This document shows positions 8,372-16,457 of a stretch of 48,826 bases of DNA, piece after piece; the stretch's first letter is position 1, and each line of letters begins with the position of its first letter. Source of the stretch: Rhizobium hidalgonense (GTDB lineage Bacteria; Pseudomonadota; Alphaproteobacteria; Rhizobiales; Rhizobiaceae); the NCBI RefSeq assembly GCF_002914525.1, contig NZ_LODW01000067.1, forward strand, positions 1-48,826, written 5' to 3'. The notes under the pieces were generated by a model. That model was not told the origin of the DNA. It saw only the letters and a list, made by a program, of their open reading frames with translations, and made no database searches. A program made the translations under genes and the position numbers.

Positions 8372-8766
8372 AATCGCTCCATTCCGTCTTTGACCTTGGC
8401 GACATCCTCCTCGGTGCCCATGAGCTCGAACCTGTAGAGGTACGGCACCTGGCATTTGCGCGAGATCACGTCGCCGGCGAGCCCGTATGTCTCGCCGAAA
8501 TTGCTGTTGCCCGCGGCGATCACGCCGCGGATGTGTCCTCGGTTCTCCGCATCGTTCAAGAAGCGGATCACCTGCTTTGGAACGGCCCCCTTTACGTTCC
8601 CTCGGCCGCCGTCGCCGCTATAGGTCGGCACGACAAGCACGAAGGGTTCGCGGATGTGGAACGCCTCTGCGCCGCCTGTCGGAATGCGTGCCGCGCGCAG
8701 TCCGAGCTTGGCGACGAAGCGATGGGTATTCTCGGATCGGCTAGAATAATAAACGATCAGCCCCAT
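8350..8766 (-). CDS. nrdI: Flavodoxin-like NrdI, activator of class Ib RNR
   Basis: 138 aa. NrdI is an FMN protein that provides the oxidant to build the manganese-tyrosyl cofactor of NrdF. The family start MGLIVYYSSRSENTHRFV (phosphate-binding loop SSRSENT) and the GNSNFGETYGLAG loop are present. It sits between nrdH (13 bp gap) and nrdE (22 bp overlap), the standard order. Presence of NrdI suggests that NrdF can use manganese, which fits growth under iron limitation or oxidative stress. Confidence 0.96.
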   Translation of the reverse strand: MGLIVYYSSRSENTHRFVAKLGLRAARIPTGGAEAFHIREPFVLVVPTYSGDGGRGNVKGAVPKQVIRFLNDAENRGHIRGVIAAGNSNFGETYGLAGDVISRKCQVPYLYRFELMGTEEDVAKVKDGMERFWTREHL

Positions 8767-8779
8767 CGCCTTGCCCCGA

Positions 8780-9001
8780 TCAGGAGAGCGCGCTGATCAT
8801 GTCGGGACGGAAACCCGCCCAATGCCGCTCGCCGGCGATGACGACTGGCGCCTGCATGTAGCCGAGGCTGCGGACGCGATCGAGCGCTTCGGCATCCTGC
8901 GAGATATCCACGATGTCATAATCGACGCCCATGCGGTCGAGAGCGCGGTAGGTGGCAGTGCACTGGACGCACGCAGGCTTGCTGTAGACGGTAATGGTCA
9001 T
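8780..9001 (-). CDS. nrdH: Glutaredoxin-like NrdH redoxin
   Basis: 73 aa. NrdH is the electron donor of class Ib RNR. The active site CVQC is at residues 11-14 and the C-terminal WAGFRPDMI motif matches NrdH. ATG at 9001 follows GAGGAATATC. The frame stays open to 9466 upstream, but that part is leader RNA including the riboswitch. It is the first gene of nrdHIEF, with a leader of roughly 450 bases. Confidence 0.95.
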   Translation of the reverse strand: MTITVYSKPACVQCTATYRALDRMGVDYDIVDISQDAEALDRVRSLGYMQAPVVIAGERHWAGFRPDMISALS

Positions 9002-9296
9002 GATATTCCTCGTGACGACGCGATTGGGCGCAGGACATCGATCGGAAATCTGTCGATATCCGTCGAAAATTCTTCGATGATCTGAGCTATGCGGCCGTTT
9101 AGCCGCTGAGCATACTCCGCCCTCTACCTCTAGCGGGTGGCGGCCTGAACTGAGATGCTGACATGACTTCACCCCGAAGTAGCTCAATACGAAGGTTTCG
9201 GGGCGGTGGTTCGGGCCTGCGAAACGCGACGCGGAGATTCCCCGCAGCCATGCAACGCGACCTTCCGGACACCCCGCCCGTGGACGTTTTGCTCGA

Positions 9297-9456
9297 GGCA
9301 GGTCTCCTGGCTCACGGGTCAAAGCAGTCTGCCCCAGCCTTCCCGGAGCATCATGCTCCAGTGACCTGAAATCGGACAGTTGCTCGCCGCTTACAGTTGC
9401 GGGGGCAGCTCCGGCATTGCCGCACCATGATGGCGAAGCGCACCGAATTCCCGTCT
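9297..9456 (-). promoter_or_regulatory. Cobalamin (B12) riboswitch in the nrdHIEF leader
   Basis: On the minus strand, reading from 9456 down, the conserved blocks of the cobalamin aptamer appear in order: GGGAATTCGGTGCG, GCTGCCCCCGCAACTGTAA, and the B12 box GAGCCAGGAGACCTGCC at the 3' end. The element lies about 295 bases upstream of nrdH. B12 riboswitches are known to repress B12-independent isozymes when coenzyme B12 is available. Region 9002-9689 has no gene: it holds this element, a 22-bp block shared with the metE leader (9267-9288), a NrdR box and the metE terminator. Confidence 0.92.
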
Positions 9457-9491
9457 TAGCCATCAATCCCTACGAATCGACGGAACCTCGA

Positions 9492-9507
9492 ACACTATAT
9501 ATGGTAC
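9492..9507 (-). promoter_or_regulatory. NrdR box upstream of nrdHIEF
   Basis: ACACTATATATGGTAC closely fits the NrdR consensus ACACWATATATWGTGT. NrdR is the ATP/dATP-sensing repressor of ribonucleotide reductase genes. The box is just upstream of the riboswitch, where the promoter should be. A second palindrome, CAACAAGTTGTTG, is centred about 32 bp away at 9532; NrdR boxes usually come in pairs at about three helical turns, but this one fits the consensus poorly. Confidence 0.72.
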
Positions 9508-9630
9508 TCGAATCGCTGATGACGTCAACAAGTTGTTGTGGCGGCGCAGCAATGGCGGGGACGAATCGCCGTGCCTGTGTATGATGTGGATAACGAAGCG
9601 TTAACGGAAAAGCGCTGTGGAGAACTCATT

Positions 9631-9660
9631 TATAAAAGGGAGCCGGCAAAAGCCGGCTCC
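9631..9660 (-). terminator. Intrinsic terminator of metE
   Basis: On the minus strand GGAGCCGGC (9660-9652), loop TTTT and GCCGGCTCC (9647-9639) form a perfect 9-bp stem followed by CTTTTATA. It starts 30 bp after the metE stop and separates metE from the nrd promoter. Confidence 0.9.
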
Positions 9661-9689
9661 TCGAGATTGTTCGGAGATTTAAGCGCCCT

Positions 9690-12014
9690 TCACCGGCCCG
9701 TGGTCCGCAACACATGAGCGGCGGCGACCATGTTGACGAGTGCCGGACGCACCTCTTCCCATTTGCGGGTCTTCAGGCCGCAATCCGGATTGACCCACAA
9801 CTGCCCGTCCGAGAGTCGCCCGCGGGCAAGCTGCATGAGCTCGGTCATCTCGGCGACCTCGGGAACGCGCGGCGAATGGATATCGTAGACGCCGGGGCCG
9901 ATTTCGTTCGGATATTTGTAGCTTCGGAAGGCTTCCAGTAGCTCCATCTTCGAACGGGAAGTCTCGATGGAGATGACGTCGGCATCCATCGCGGCGATGG
10001 CGCCGATGATCTGGTTGAACTCCGAATAGCACATGTGGGTGTGGATCTGTGTCTCGTCGGCAACGCCGGTCGAGCACAGGTGGAAACTTTCCACCGCCCA
10101 GTCGAGATAGGCCTTCCAGTCCGCCTGACGCAGCGGCAGGCCTTCACGAAGTGCCGCCTCATCGATCTGGATCATCGCCGCACCCGCCTTTTCGAGATCG
10201 GTCACCTCGTCGCGAATCGCCAGCGCGATCTGCCGGCTGACATCTGCACGCGCAAGATCGTCGCGGACGAAGGACCAGTTGAGGATCGTCACCGGCCCCG
10301 TCAGCATGCCCTTCACCGGCTTTTCCGTCAGCGATTGCGCATAACGCCACCATTCCAGCGTCATCGGCTTCGGGCGCGAGACGTCGCCGAAGATGATCGG
10401 CGGACGGACATAGCGTGAACCGTAACTCTGCACCCAGGCATGGGCGGTGAAGGCGAAGCCTGAAAGCTGCTCGCCGAAATACTGCACCATGTCGTTACGC
10501 TCGAACTCGCCGTGAACGAGCACGTCGAGTCCGATCTCCTCCTGCCAGCGGATCGCCGATTCCGTCTCCTTTCTGAGGAAGGCCTCGTAATCGGAGCCGC
10601 TGATCGCACCCTTGACATAGGCCGCGCGCGACTTGCGCACTTCCGGCGTCTGCGGAAAGGAACCGATCGTCGTCGTAGGGAAGAGCGGCAGTCGCAACCG
10701 GTCGTCCTGAAGCGCTTTGCGCGCGAGGAATGCGCGACCTCGGCGTTTCATCCTCCCGTCGATGCCTGCCAATCGCACCGCAACTCCGGCGTCATGAACC
10801 CTTGAGGAAGAGGCGCGGGCAGCGACGGCGCGCAAAGACGCTTCAAGCGCACCGATAACGCCGCTCCGGTCCGCAGCACCGCTGCCGAGCACGGCAAGCT
10901 CGTCCAGCTTCTGCGTCGCAAAGGCGAGCCATGTTTTCAGCTCGCCGTCGAGCCCTGCTTCCAGATCGAGATCGATCGGCACGTGAAGGAGGGAGCAGGA
11001 CGGCGCGATTTGAAGTCGATGTTCCCCTAACCTGGAAACCAGCGGCGCGATCCTGTTCAGGATGGCGTTTAGATCGGCCCGCCAGATGTTGCGTCCGTCG
11101 ATGACGCCGAGCGACAGCACGAGACTATCAGGAGTCCTTTCCAGGAGAATCTCGACCTGCTGCGGCCCGCGCACCAGATCGACATGAAGGCCTGCGACCG
11201 GCAACTCAATTGCCGCCGGAAGATTGTCGCCCAAGTCGCCGAAATAACCGGCGAGCATGATCTTGAGATCCGGCACCACTTCGCCAAGCGCCCGGTAAGT
11301 CTGGTTGAGCGCGGCGCGCTCGCTGTCGGAAAGATCGAGGACGAGGCATGGCTCGTCGACCTGTATCCAGTCGGCACCTGCCGCACTCAACTCGGCAAAT
11401 ATCTTGGCGTAGACCGGCAGCAGCCGGTCGAGCAGCTCGACCGTGTCGAAGCCGGCCTCGGTGGATTTGGCGAGTTTCAGGAAGGTGACTGGCCCTAGAA
11501 TGACCGGCCGCGTATGGATACTTAGCGCCTTCGCCTCCAGGAATGCCTCCAGCGGTCTATTCGCAGTCAGCGTGAACGCCTGGTCACGCCTGAGTTCCGG
11601 AACCATGTAGTGGTAGTTGGTGTCGAACCATTTGGTCATCTCCAGCGCCGGCACCCCGTGACCATGGTGGACATGGCCGCAATCGCCGTGATGGCTCTCG
11701 CCGGTCGAGCCGCGCGCCATCGCAAAATAGGTGTCGAGATCGACAGGACCGCCCTTCCAGCCATAAGCGGCCGGAATCGCGCCGACCATCACCGCGAGAT
11801 CGAGAACATGATCATAGAGCGAGAAGTCATTGGAGGGGATGATGGCGATCCCCTTTTGCTGCTGCAGCTCCCAGTTCTCGGCGCGCAGCTTTTTCGCCGT
11901 TTCCAGGAGTGCTGCCGCGTTGCTCTTGCCGGCCCAGTAGCTTTCCAGCGCGAATTTCAGTTCGCGGTGGCTTCCGATCCTCGGAAAGCCGAGATTTGCA
12001 GTCTTGATGCTCAT
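9690..12014 (-). CDS. metE: Cobalamin-independent methionine synthase MetE
   Basis: 774 aa, normal length. MetE transfers the methyl group of 5-methyltetrahydropteroyl-triglutamate to homocysteine without B12. The N-terminal domain begins TANLGFPRIGSHRELKFALE. The C-terminal catalytic domain starts at FPTTTIGSFPQT and holds the zinc ligands (HTHMCYSEF, a downstream Glu and NPDCGLKTR). A His-rich insertion, HHGDCGHVHHGHGVP, near residue 110 may not be typical. ATG at 12014 follows AAGGAA. It is a single-gene unit with its own promoter, riboswitch and terminator, so B12 should repress it, presumably in favour of a MetH elsewhere. Confidence 0.97.
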   Translation of the reverse strand: MSIKTANLGFPRIGSHRELKFALESYWAGKSNAAALLETAKKLRAENWELQQQKGIAIIPSNDFSLYDHVLDLAVMVGAIPAAYGWKGGPVDLDTYFAMARGSTGESHHGDCGHVHHGHGVPALEMTKWFDTNYHYMVPELRRDQAFTLTANRPLEAFLEAKALSIHTRPVILGPVTFLKLAKSTEAGFDTVELLDRLLPVYAKIFAELSAAGADWIQVDEPCLVLDLSDSERAALNQTYRALGEVVPDLKIMLAGYFGDLGDNLPAAIELPVAGLHVDLVRGPQQVEILLERTPDSLVLSLGVIDGRNIWRADLNAILNRIAPLVSRLGEHRLQIAPSCSLLHVPIDLDLEAGLDGELKTWLAFATQKLDELAVLGSGAADRSGVIGALEASLRAVAARASSSRVHDAGVAVRLAGIDGRMKRRGRAFLARKALQDDRLRLPLFPTTTIGSFPQTPEVRKSRAAYVKGAISGSDYEAFLRKETESAIRWQEEIGLDVLVHGEFERNDMVQYFGEQLSGFAFTAHAWVQSYGSRYVRPPIIFGDVSRPKPMTLEWWRYAQSLTEKPVKGMLTGPVTILNWSFVRDDLARADVSRQIALAIRDEVTDLEKAGAAMIQIDEAALREGLPLRQADWKAYLDWAVESFHLCSTGVADETQIHTHMCYSEFNQIIGAIAAMDADVISIETSRSKMELLEAFRSYKYPNEIGPGVYDIHSPRVPEVAEMTELMQLARGRLSDGQLWVNPDCGLKTRKWEEVRPALVNMVAAAHVLRTTGR

Positions 12015-12135
12015 TTCCTTACCCCGAAGGTTATGGGCAAGGCACTGGCGAGACGCATCGACGAACGGACATGAAGGTACCGTTTCGCAGAAGGCGGCAC
12101 ACCGGGACACCCCGCCCGTGGACGTTATCGATCGT

Positions 12136-12341
12136 GGCAGGTCTCCTGACTTGCGGGTCGTTGCCACCGTCCAGTCTTCCCGGGCGTCTTTCCCAGTGAC
12201 GTCAATTGGACGGCGGCTCTCCGCCTACAGTTGCGGGGGCAGCTTCGGATTGGGCGCTACTGCATAATTCCTGAAATCGGATTCCATTTCAGGATAAAAT
12301 TATGCAGCAATTCAACACAGCGCCGCACCGAATTCCCTCTT
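12136..12341 (-). promoter_or_regulatory. Cobalamin (B12) riboswitch in the metE leader
   Basis: On the minus strand: GGGAATTCGGTGCGG near 12341, GCTGCCCCCGCAACTGTAG (12242-12224), and the B12 box TCAGGAGACCTGCCAC at 12136-12150. It lies about 120 bases upstream of metE. It is about 45 nt longer than the nrd copy because a palindromic repeat extends one internal arm (12260-12307). The block following the aptamer (12105-12126) is identical over 22 bp to the one after the nrd riboswitch. The gap 12015-12426 holds this element and the metE promoter and no gene. Confidence 0.92.
12260..12307. repeat. Palindromic repeat inserted into the metE riboswitch arm
   Basis: CTGCATAATT (12260-12269) pairs with AATTATGCAG (12298-12307), and inside it TCCTGAAAT pairs with ATTTCAGGA (12286-12294). 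The outer GGCGCT/AGCGCC (12253-12258 with 12319-12324) closes the arm. The CTGCATAATT..TTCAGG pattern is a common rhizobial intergenic palindrome as I remember it. The corresponding arm of the nrd riboswitch is short. Confidence 0.75.
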
Positions 12342-12380
12342 AGCTCCGGACCGAACGATCCGCAGAACCACGATGCCGCG

Positions 12381-12409
12381 AGAATGCGCCCGCAAGCGGA
12401 TGCCGTCAA
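12381..12409 (-). promoter_or_regulatory. Predicted metE promoter
   Basis: On the minus strand TTGACG (12409-12404) and CATTCT (12386-12381) are separated by 17 bp, a good housekeeping sigma match. Transcription would start about 30 bp before the riboswitch. The -35 lies only 18 bp beyond the stop codon of the upstream ATPase gene. Confidence 0.65.
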
Positions 12410-12426
12410 GAGATATAAAGAAATGT

Positions 12427-14682
12427 TTATATCTTTATTCGAACCAGTCCCAACGCATTGATCGTTACCAATACTGTCGCGCCGGTATCGGCGAGGATCG
12501 CCGGCCAGAGCCCGGTGATGCCGGCAATCGTCGTCACCAGGAACACCGCCTTCAACCCGAGCGCGATGGTAATATTCTGCAGGATGTTGCGCATCGTGCG
12601 TTTGGACAGTTCAATCATCCGTGCGACGTCGCCGACGCGTCCGTGCAACACGGCGGCATCGGCCGTCTCCAGCGCCACATCGGTGCCGCCGCCCATGGCG
12701 ATGCCGATATCGGCAGCAGCCAGCGCCGGCGCATCGTTGATGCCGTCGCCGACCTTGGCGACGATGAAGCCCTGGCGCTTCAATTCGCCGACGACTTGCT
12801 GCTTGTCTTCCGGCATCATCTCGCCGCGCCAGTCGATGCCGAGCATGCCGGCAACGGCTGCCGCCGTTCGCTTGTTGTCGCCCGTCAGCATGATCGCCTT
12901 GACGCCTGCCAATTTCAGTGTGGAGAGCCCGGCCTGCGCATCCCCGCGCGGCTCGTCGCGCATGGCGATGAGGCCGGCCGCAACACCATCGACGAGCAGG
13001 ACCGAGACACTCTTGCCTTCGTCGTTCAGAACAGTGATGCGCGCTTCCTGTTCGCCGTCCAGCGCGCCGCGCTCGCGGGCAGCGGGCGGCGACAGCAGGT
13101 CCAGCGTCTCGCCGCCGACCTTGCCGCTGATACCCTTGCCCGGCAGTGCTTCCAGCTCGAAAGCCGGCGGCACGGGAAGGCCGTCCGCCTTGGCGCGGTT
13201 AAGGATCGCCAGCGCCAAGGGATGGCTGGAACCCTGCTCCAGCACCGCGGCGCGCGAGAGCACCTGCGCCTCGCTCAATCCGAAGGAAACGATATCGGTC
13301 ACCTGAGGCTTGCCTTCCGTCAGCGTGCCTGTCTTGTCGAAGGCGACCATCGTCACCTTGCCGAGCGTTTCCAGCACTGCGCCGCCCTTCATCAGCAGCC
13401 CGCGCCGCGCACCCGCCGAAAGCGACGCGGCGATTGCCGCTGGCGTCGAAATGACGAGCGCGCAGGGGCAGCCAATCAGCAGGATGGCAAGGCCCTTATA
13501 GACCCATTCATTCCACAAGCCGCCGAACAACAGCGGCGGCAAGACCGCAACAAGTGCTGCGATCACGACCACGCCGGGCGTGTAATAGCGCGAGAACCGA
13601 TCGATGAAGCGTTCCGTCGGCGCCTTGGATTCCTGCGCTTCCTCCACCAGCTTGACGACGCGGGCGATGGTATTGTCGGCAGCGGCCGCCGTGACGCGGA
13701 CCCTGAGCACCGCGTCGCCATTCACCGTTCCGGCGAAGACGACGGCATCGACGCCCTTGCGCACCGGCGTGCTTTCGCCCGTTACCGGCGCCTCGTCGAT
13801 CGCGCTCTCGCCCGAGATGATGATGCCGTCCGCCGAAATGCGGTCGCCCGGACGCACCATGATGATCGCGCCGACGACAAGGCTCTCCGCCGGCACCTCC
13901 CGCGTCTGACCGTTCTCTTCGAGCAGCGCATTCTTCGGCACCAGCGCGGTCAGCGACTGGATGCTTTCGCGCGCCTTGCCGGCGGCCACGCCCTCCAGCA
14001 GCTCACCGACGAGGAACAGGAATACGACGGTCGCCGCCTCCTCCCCCGCATTGATGATGACGGCGCCGACGGCAGCGATCGTCATCAGCATCTCGATCGA
14101 AAATGGCGTGCCGGAGAGAGCCGCCATGACCGCCCGCCGCGCGATCGGCACCAGACCGACCAGCATGGCGATGATGAAGGCATAAGATCCGATCGCCGGC
14201 ACCAGATGGCCGATCGCATAGGCGGCAATCAGCGCTGCACCCGAGAAGATGGTCAGCCGGCCCTTCTTGCTCTGCCACCAGGGACCGGTCGTCGGCCCAT
14301 GGTCATGTCCATGCAGACCTTCGATTTCCTTTTCGCCACGGGCAAGGCCGTGATCGTGACCTGCGTGATCGTGGTCATGGCCTTCGTGATCGTGATCGTG
14401 ACCCACGTGATCGCCGTGATCGCCGTGATCATGCGAGCCGTGGTCATGTGTCGGCGCCACGCCTCCGGCAAAGGGCGAGACGGAATATCCGAGCCCCGTC
14501 ACCTTCTTCTCGATCGCCTTGAGATCGCTGCCGTCATGCCGGACGGTCATCGTGCCGGCCATCACCGAGACGGAAACATCCGCGACACCCGCCACGCGCC
14601 TGACCGCGGTATCGATCTTGGTTGCACAGGAGGCGCAATCCATGCCGCCGACCCGGTATCGTGTCTCGCTCGTTTCAGCCAT
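12427..14682 (-). CDS. zntA: Heavy-metal P1B-type ATPase (Zn/Cd/Pb exporter, ZntA/CadA type)
   Basis: 751 aa from ATG 14682, which follows AAGGAAGCGGATC; an upstream in-frame start at 14700 has less support. Domains in order: a heavy-metal-associated domain with GMDCASC, a His/Asp-rich segment (about residues 80-135, repeated HDHD/GHDH), membrane helices, the metal-channel motif GCPCALV, the phosphorylation site DKTGTLTEG, and GDGINDAPAL. CPC with this layout fits export of Zn, Cd or Pb from the cytoplasm. It is divergent from a MerR-type regulator across a 71-bp gap with a MerR-type operator, so expression should be metal-induced. Confidence 0.93.
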   Translation of the reverse strand: MAETSETRYRVGGMDCASCATKIDTAVRRVAGVADVSVSVMAGTMTVRHDGSDLKAIEKKVTGLGYSVSPFAGGVAPTHDHGSHDHGDHGDHVGHDHDHEGHDHDHAGHDHGLARGEKEIEGLHGHDHGPTTGPWWQSKKGRLTIFSGAALIAAYAIGHLVPAIGSYAFIIAMLVGLVPIARRAVMAALSGTPFSIEMLMTIAAVGAVIINAGEEAATVVFLFLVGELLEGVAAGKARESIQSLTALVPKNALLEENGQTREVPAESLVVGAIIMVRPGDRISADGIIISGESAIDEAPVTGESTPVRKGVDAVVFAGTVNGDAVLRVRVTAAAADNTIARVVKLVEEAQESKAPTERFIDRFSRYYTPGVVVIAALVAVLPPLLFGGLWNEWVYKGLAILLIGCPCALVISTPAAIAASLSAGARRGLLMKGGAVLETLGKVTMVAFDKTGTLTEGKPQVTDIVSFGLSEAQVLSRAAVLEQGSSHPLALAILNRAKADGLPVPPAFELEALPGKGISGKVGGETLDLLSPPAARERGALDGEQEARITVLNDEGKSVSVLLVDGVAAGLIAMRDEPRGDAQAGLSTLKLAGVKAIMLTGDNKRTAAAVAGMLGIDWRGEMMPEDKQQVVGELKRQGFIVAKVGDGINDAPALAAADIGIAMGGGTDVALETADAAVLHGRVGDVARMIELSKRTMRNILQNITIALGLKAVFLVTTIAGITGLWPAILADTGATVLVTINALGLVRIKI

Positions 14683-14721
14683 GATCCGCTTCCTTGTCAA
14701 ACAGAAGCATCTCTCCTACAT

Positions 14722-14738
14722 CCTCTAGCGACTAGAGG
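14722..14738 (-). promoter_or_regulatory. MerR-type operator of the metal ATPase promoter
   Basis: CCTCTAG-CGA-CTAGAGG is a perfect 7-bp inverted repeat. On the minus strand it lies between TTGCAC (-35 like) and a TAGGAG-like -10, with the over-long spacer of about 19-20 bp that MerR regulators need to activate transcription. It is between the ATPase and the regulator gene. Confidence 0.78.
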
Positions 14739-14753
14739 TGCAAGAGAAAAATC

Positions 14754-15176
14754 ATGAAAAAGATCACCATTGGTGAAGCGGCTCGCCAGAGCGGCGTCAA
14801 AGTGCCGACGGTGCGTTATTACGAAAGCATCGGCCTGCTCGCCGCGCCGAGCCGCAGCGAGGGCAACCAGCGCTCCTTCGAGCCCGCCGACATCAGCCGC
14901 CTCGCCTTCATTCGCCATGCCCGCGAACTCGGTTTCGAGATCGAGGCGATCCGCACGCTGCTCACCCTGCAGGATGATCCGCACCAATCCTGCGCCTCGG
15001 CCGATGCCATCGCCAAGGCCCGCCTCGTCGAGGTCGAACAGCGCATCCGCAGCCTGATGGCGCTGAAGGCCGAGCTGGAAACCATGGTGGAAGGCTGCGG
15101 CCATGGCCGGGTCGACCAATGCCGCGTCATCGAGGTTCTCGCCGACCACGGCCAGTGCACGCATTCGCGCCACTGA
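14754..15176 (+). CDS. MerR-family metal-responsive regulator (CadR/PbrR/ZntR type)
   Basis: 140 aa. The N-terminal winged helix (ITIGEAARQSGVKVPTVRYYESIGLL) is the MerR DNA-binding domain, followed by a dimerisation helix. Metal-ligand cysteines are at C80, C115 and C123, spaced as in CadR/PbrR proteins, plus a C-terminal CTHSRH tail that may add ligands. It probably activates the divergent ATPase gene when Zn, Cd or Pb binds. Which metal is preferred cannot be decided from sequence alone. Confidence 0.92.
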   Translation: MKKITIGEAARQSGVKVPTVRYYESIGLLAAPSRSEGNQRSFEPADISRLAFIRHARELGFEIEAIRTLLTLQDDPHQSCASADAIAKARLVEVEQRIRSLMALKAELETMVEGCGHGRVDQCRVIEVLADHGQCTHSRH

Positions 15177-15248
15177 CGAACTGACAATCTTGCAAGCAAC
15201 CAACGCCCACGTCAAAACTGCAGCAGAAAGAATCGGGCGAAGGCATCC

Positions 15249-16457
15249 ATGAACCAGAAGCGAATTGCCATCATCGGCGGCGGCCCGGCGGGCCTTGCGG
15301 CCGCCGAACTGCTTTCGCTCTCCGGCCATGCGGTGACGGTTTACGACGCCATGCCGACCTTCGCCCGCAAGTTCCTGCTGGCCGGCAAGTCGGGCCTGAA
15401 CATCACCCATTCCGAAGATTATGCCCGTTTCGCCACGCGCTTCGGCGCCGCCGCCGGCCGTCTGCGTCCCGCGCTTGATGCCTTTACCCCTGGCGATATC
15501 AGGGATTGGGCAGCGGGGCTCGGGACGGAAACTTTCGTCGGCTCGTCCGGTCGGGTTTTTCCAACGGTGATGAAAGCCTCTCCCTTGCTGCGCGCCTGGC
15601 TCAGGCGATTGGAGGCGCAGGGCGTCACGCTGCGCAGCCGTCATCGCTGGGTCGGTTTTGCCGAGGAGGGCTACCTTTTCGAAACGCCCGAAGGACGCAG
15701 CATCGTCCATTGCGACGCCGCCCTGCTGGCGCTCGGCGGCGCAAGCTGGCCGCGCCTCGGCTCCGATGCGCGCTGGCTGCCCTGGCTATCGGAGAAAGGC
15801 GTCGAGATCGACGCCTTCCAGCCCGCCAATTGCGGCTTCGTCGTCGGCTGGAGCCAAAATTTCAGCGAGCGTTTCGCCGGCGAGCCGGTGAAGTCGGTCA
15901 CCGCTACATCCGAGGCCGGCACCTTTCCCGGCGAATTCGTCATCACTGCAAGCGGCATCGAGGGCAGCCTCGTCTATGCCAATGCCGCCAGCCTCCGCGA
16001 CCGGCTTCTGACCCACGGCAGCGCGGCCCTGACGCTCGACCTCACCCCGGGCCGGACGACCGAAAGGCTGGCGCGCGATCTTGCGCGGCAGGATGCCAAA
16101 TCGAGCTTCTCAAACCGCCTGCGCAAGGGCGCCGGCCTCGACGGCGTCAAGGCGGCCTTGCTGCGCGAACTCGCCCCCGAGCGCAACCGGACCGACCCCG
16201 AACGTCTCGCCGGCATAATCAAAGCCCTGCCGATCCCCGTTCTGGCAACCCGGCCGATCGCCGAAGCGATTTCCTCGGCCGGCGGCATCCGCTGGAGCGG
16301 CATCGACGACGGCTTCATGCTGAAGGCGCTGCCGGGCACCTTCGTCGCCGGCGAGATGCTCGACTGGGAGGCACCGACCGGCGGTTATCTCCTCACCGCC
16401 TGTCTGGCGACCGGCCGGGCGGCGGCGCGCGGCATCGAAGCCTGGATCCAGCGCTAG
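15249..16457 (+). CDS. FAD-dependent oxidoreductase, HI0933/TIGR03862-like flavoprotein
   Basis: 402 aa. A Rossmann FAD-binding site opens the protein (IIGGGPAGLAAAELL, acidic end of the second strand in VYDA). The family motif KFLLAGKSGLNITHSED follows near residue 40, and the C-terminus has GGIRWSGIDD, GTFVAGEMLDWEAPTGGYLL. These match the HI0933-like flavoproteins whose substrate is not established for this subgroup. ATG 15249 starts MNQKRIAIIGGG. Its stop codon overlaps that of the convergent msrB in a shared CTAG. Confidence 0.9.
   Translation: MNQKRIAIIGGGPAGLAAAELLSLSGHAVTVYDAMPTFARKFLLAGKSGLNITHSEDYARFATRFGAAAGRLRPALDAFTPGDIRDWAAGLGTETFVGSSGRVFPTVMKASPLLRAWLRRLEAQGVTLRSRHRWVGFAEEGYLFETPEGRSIVHCDAALLALGGASWPRLGSDARWLPWLSEKGVEIDAFQPANCGFVVGWSQNFSERFAGEPVKSVTATSEAGTFPGEFVITASGIEGSLVYANAASLRDRLLTHGSAALTLDLTPGRTTERLARDLARQDAKSSFSNRLRKGAGLDGVKAALLRELAPERNRTDPERLAGIIKALPIPVLATRPIAEAISSAGGIRWSGIDDGFMLKALPGTFVAGEMLDWEAPTGGYLLTACLATGRAAARGIEAWIQR

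Noticed and set aside
12373..14757. Very long plus-strand frame opposite the metal ATPase (794 codons)
   Set aside because: Its sequence is low-complexity Arg/His/Asp-rich, a shadow of the GC-rich ATPase gene, which has clear family motifs.
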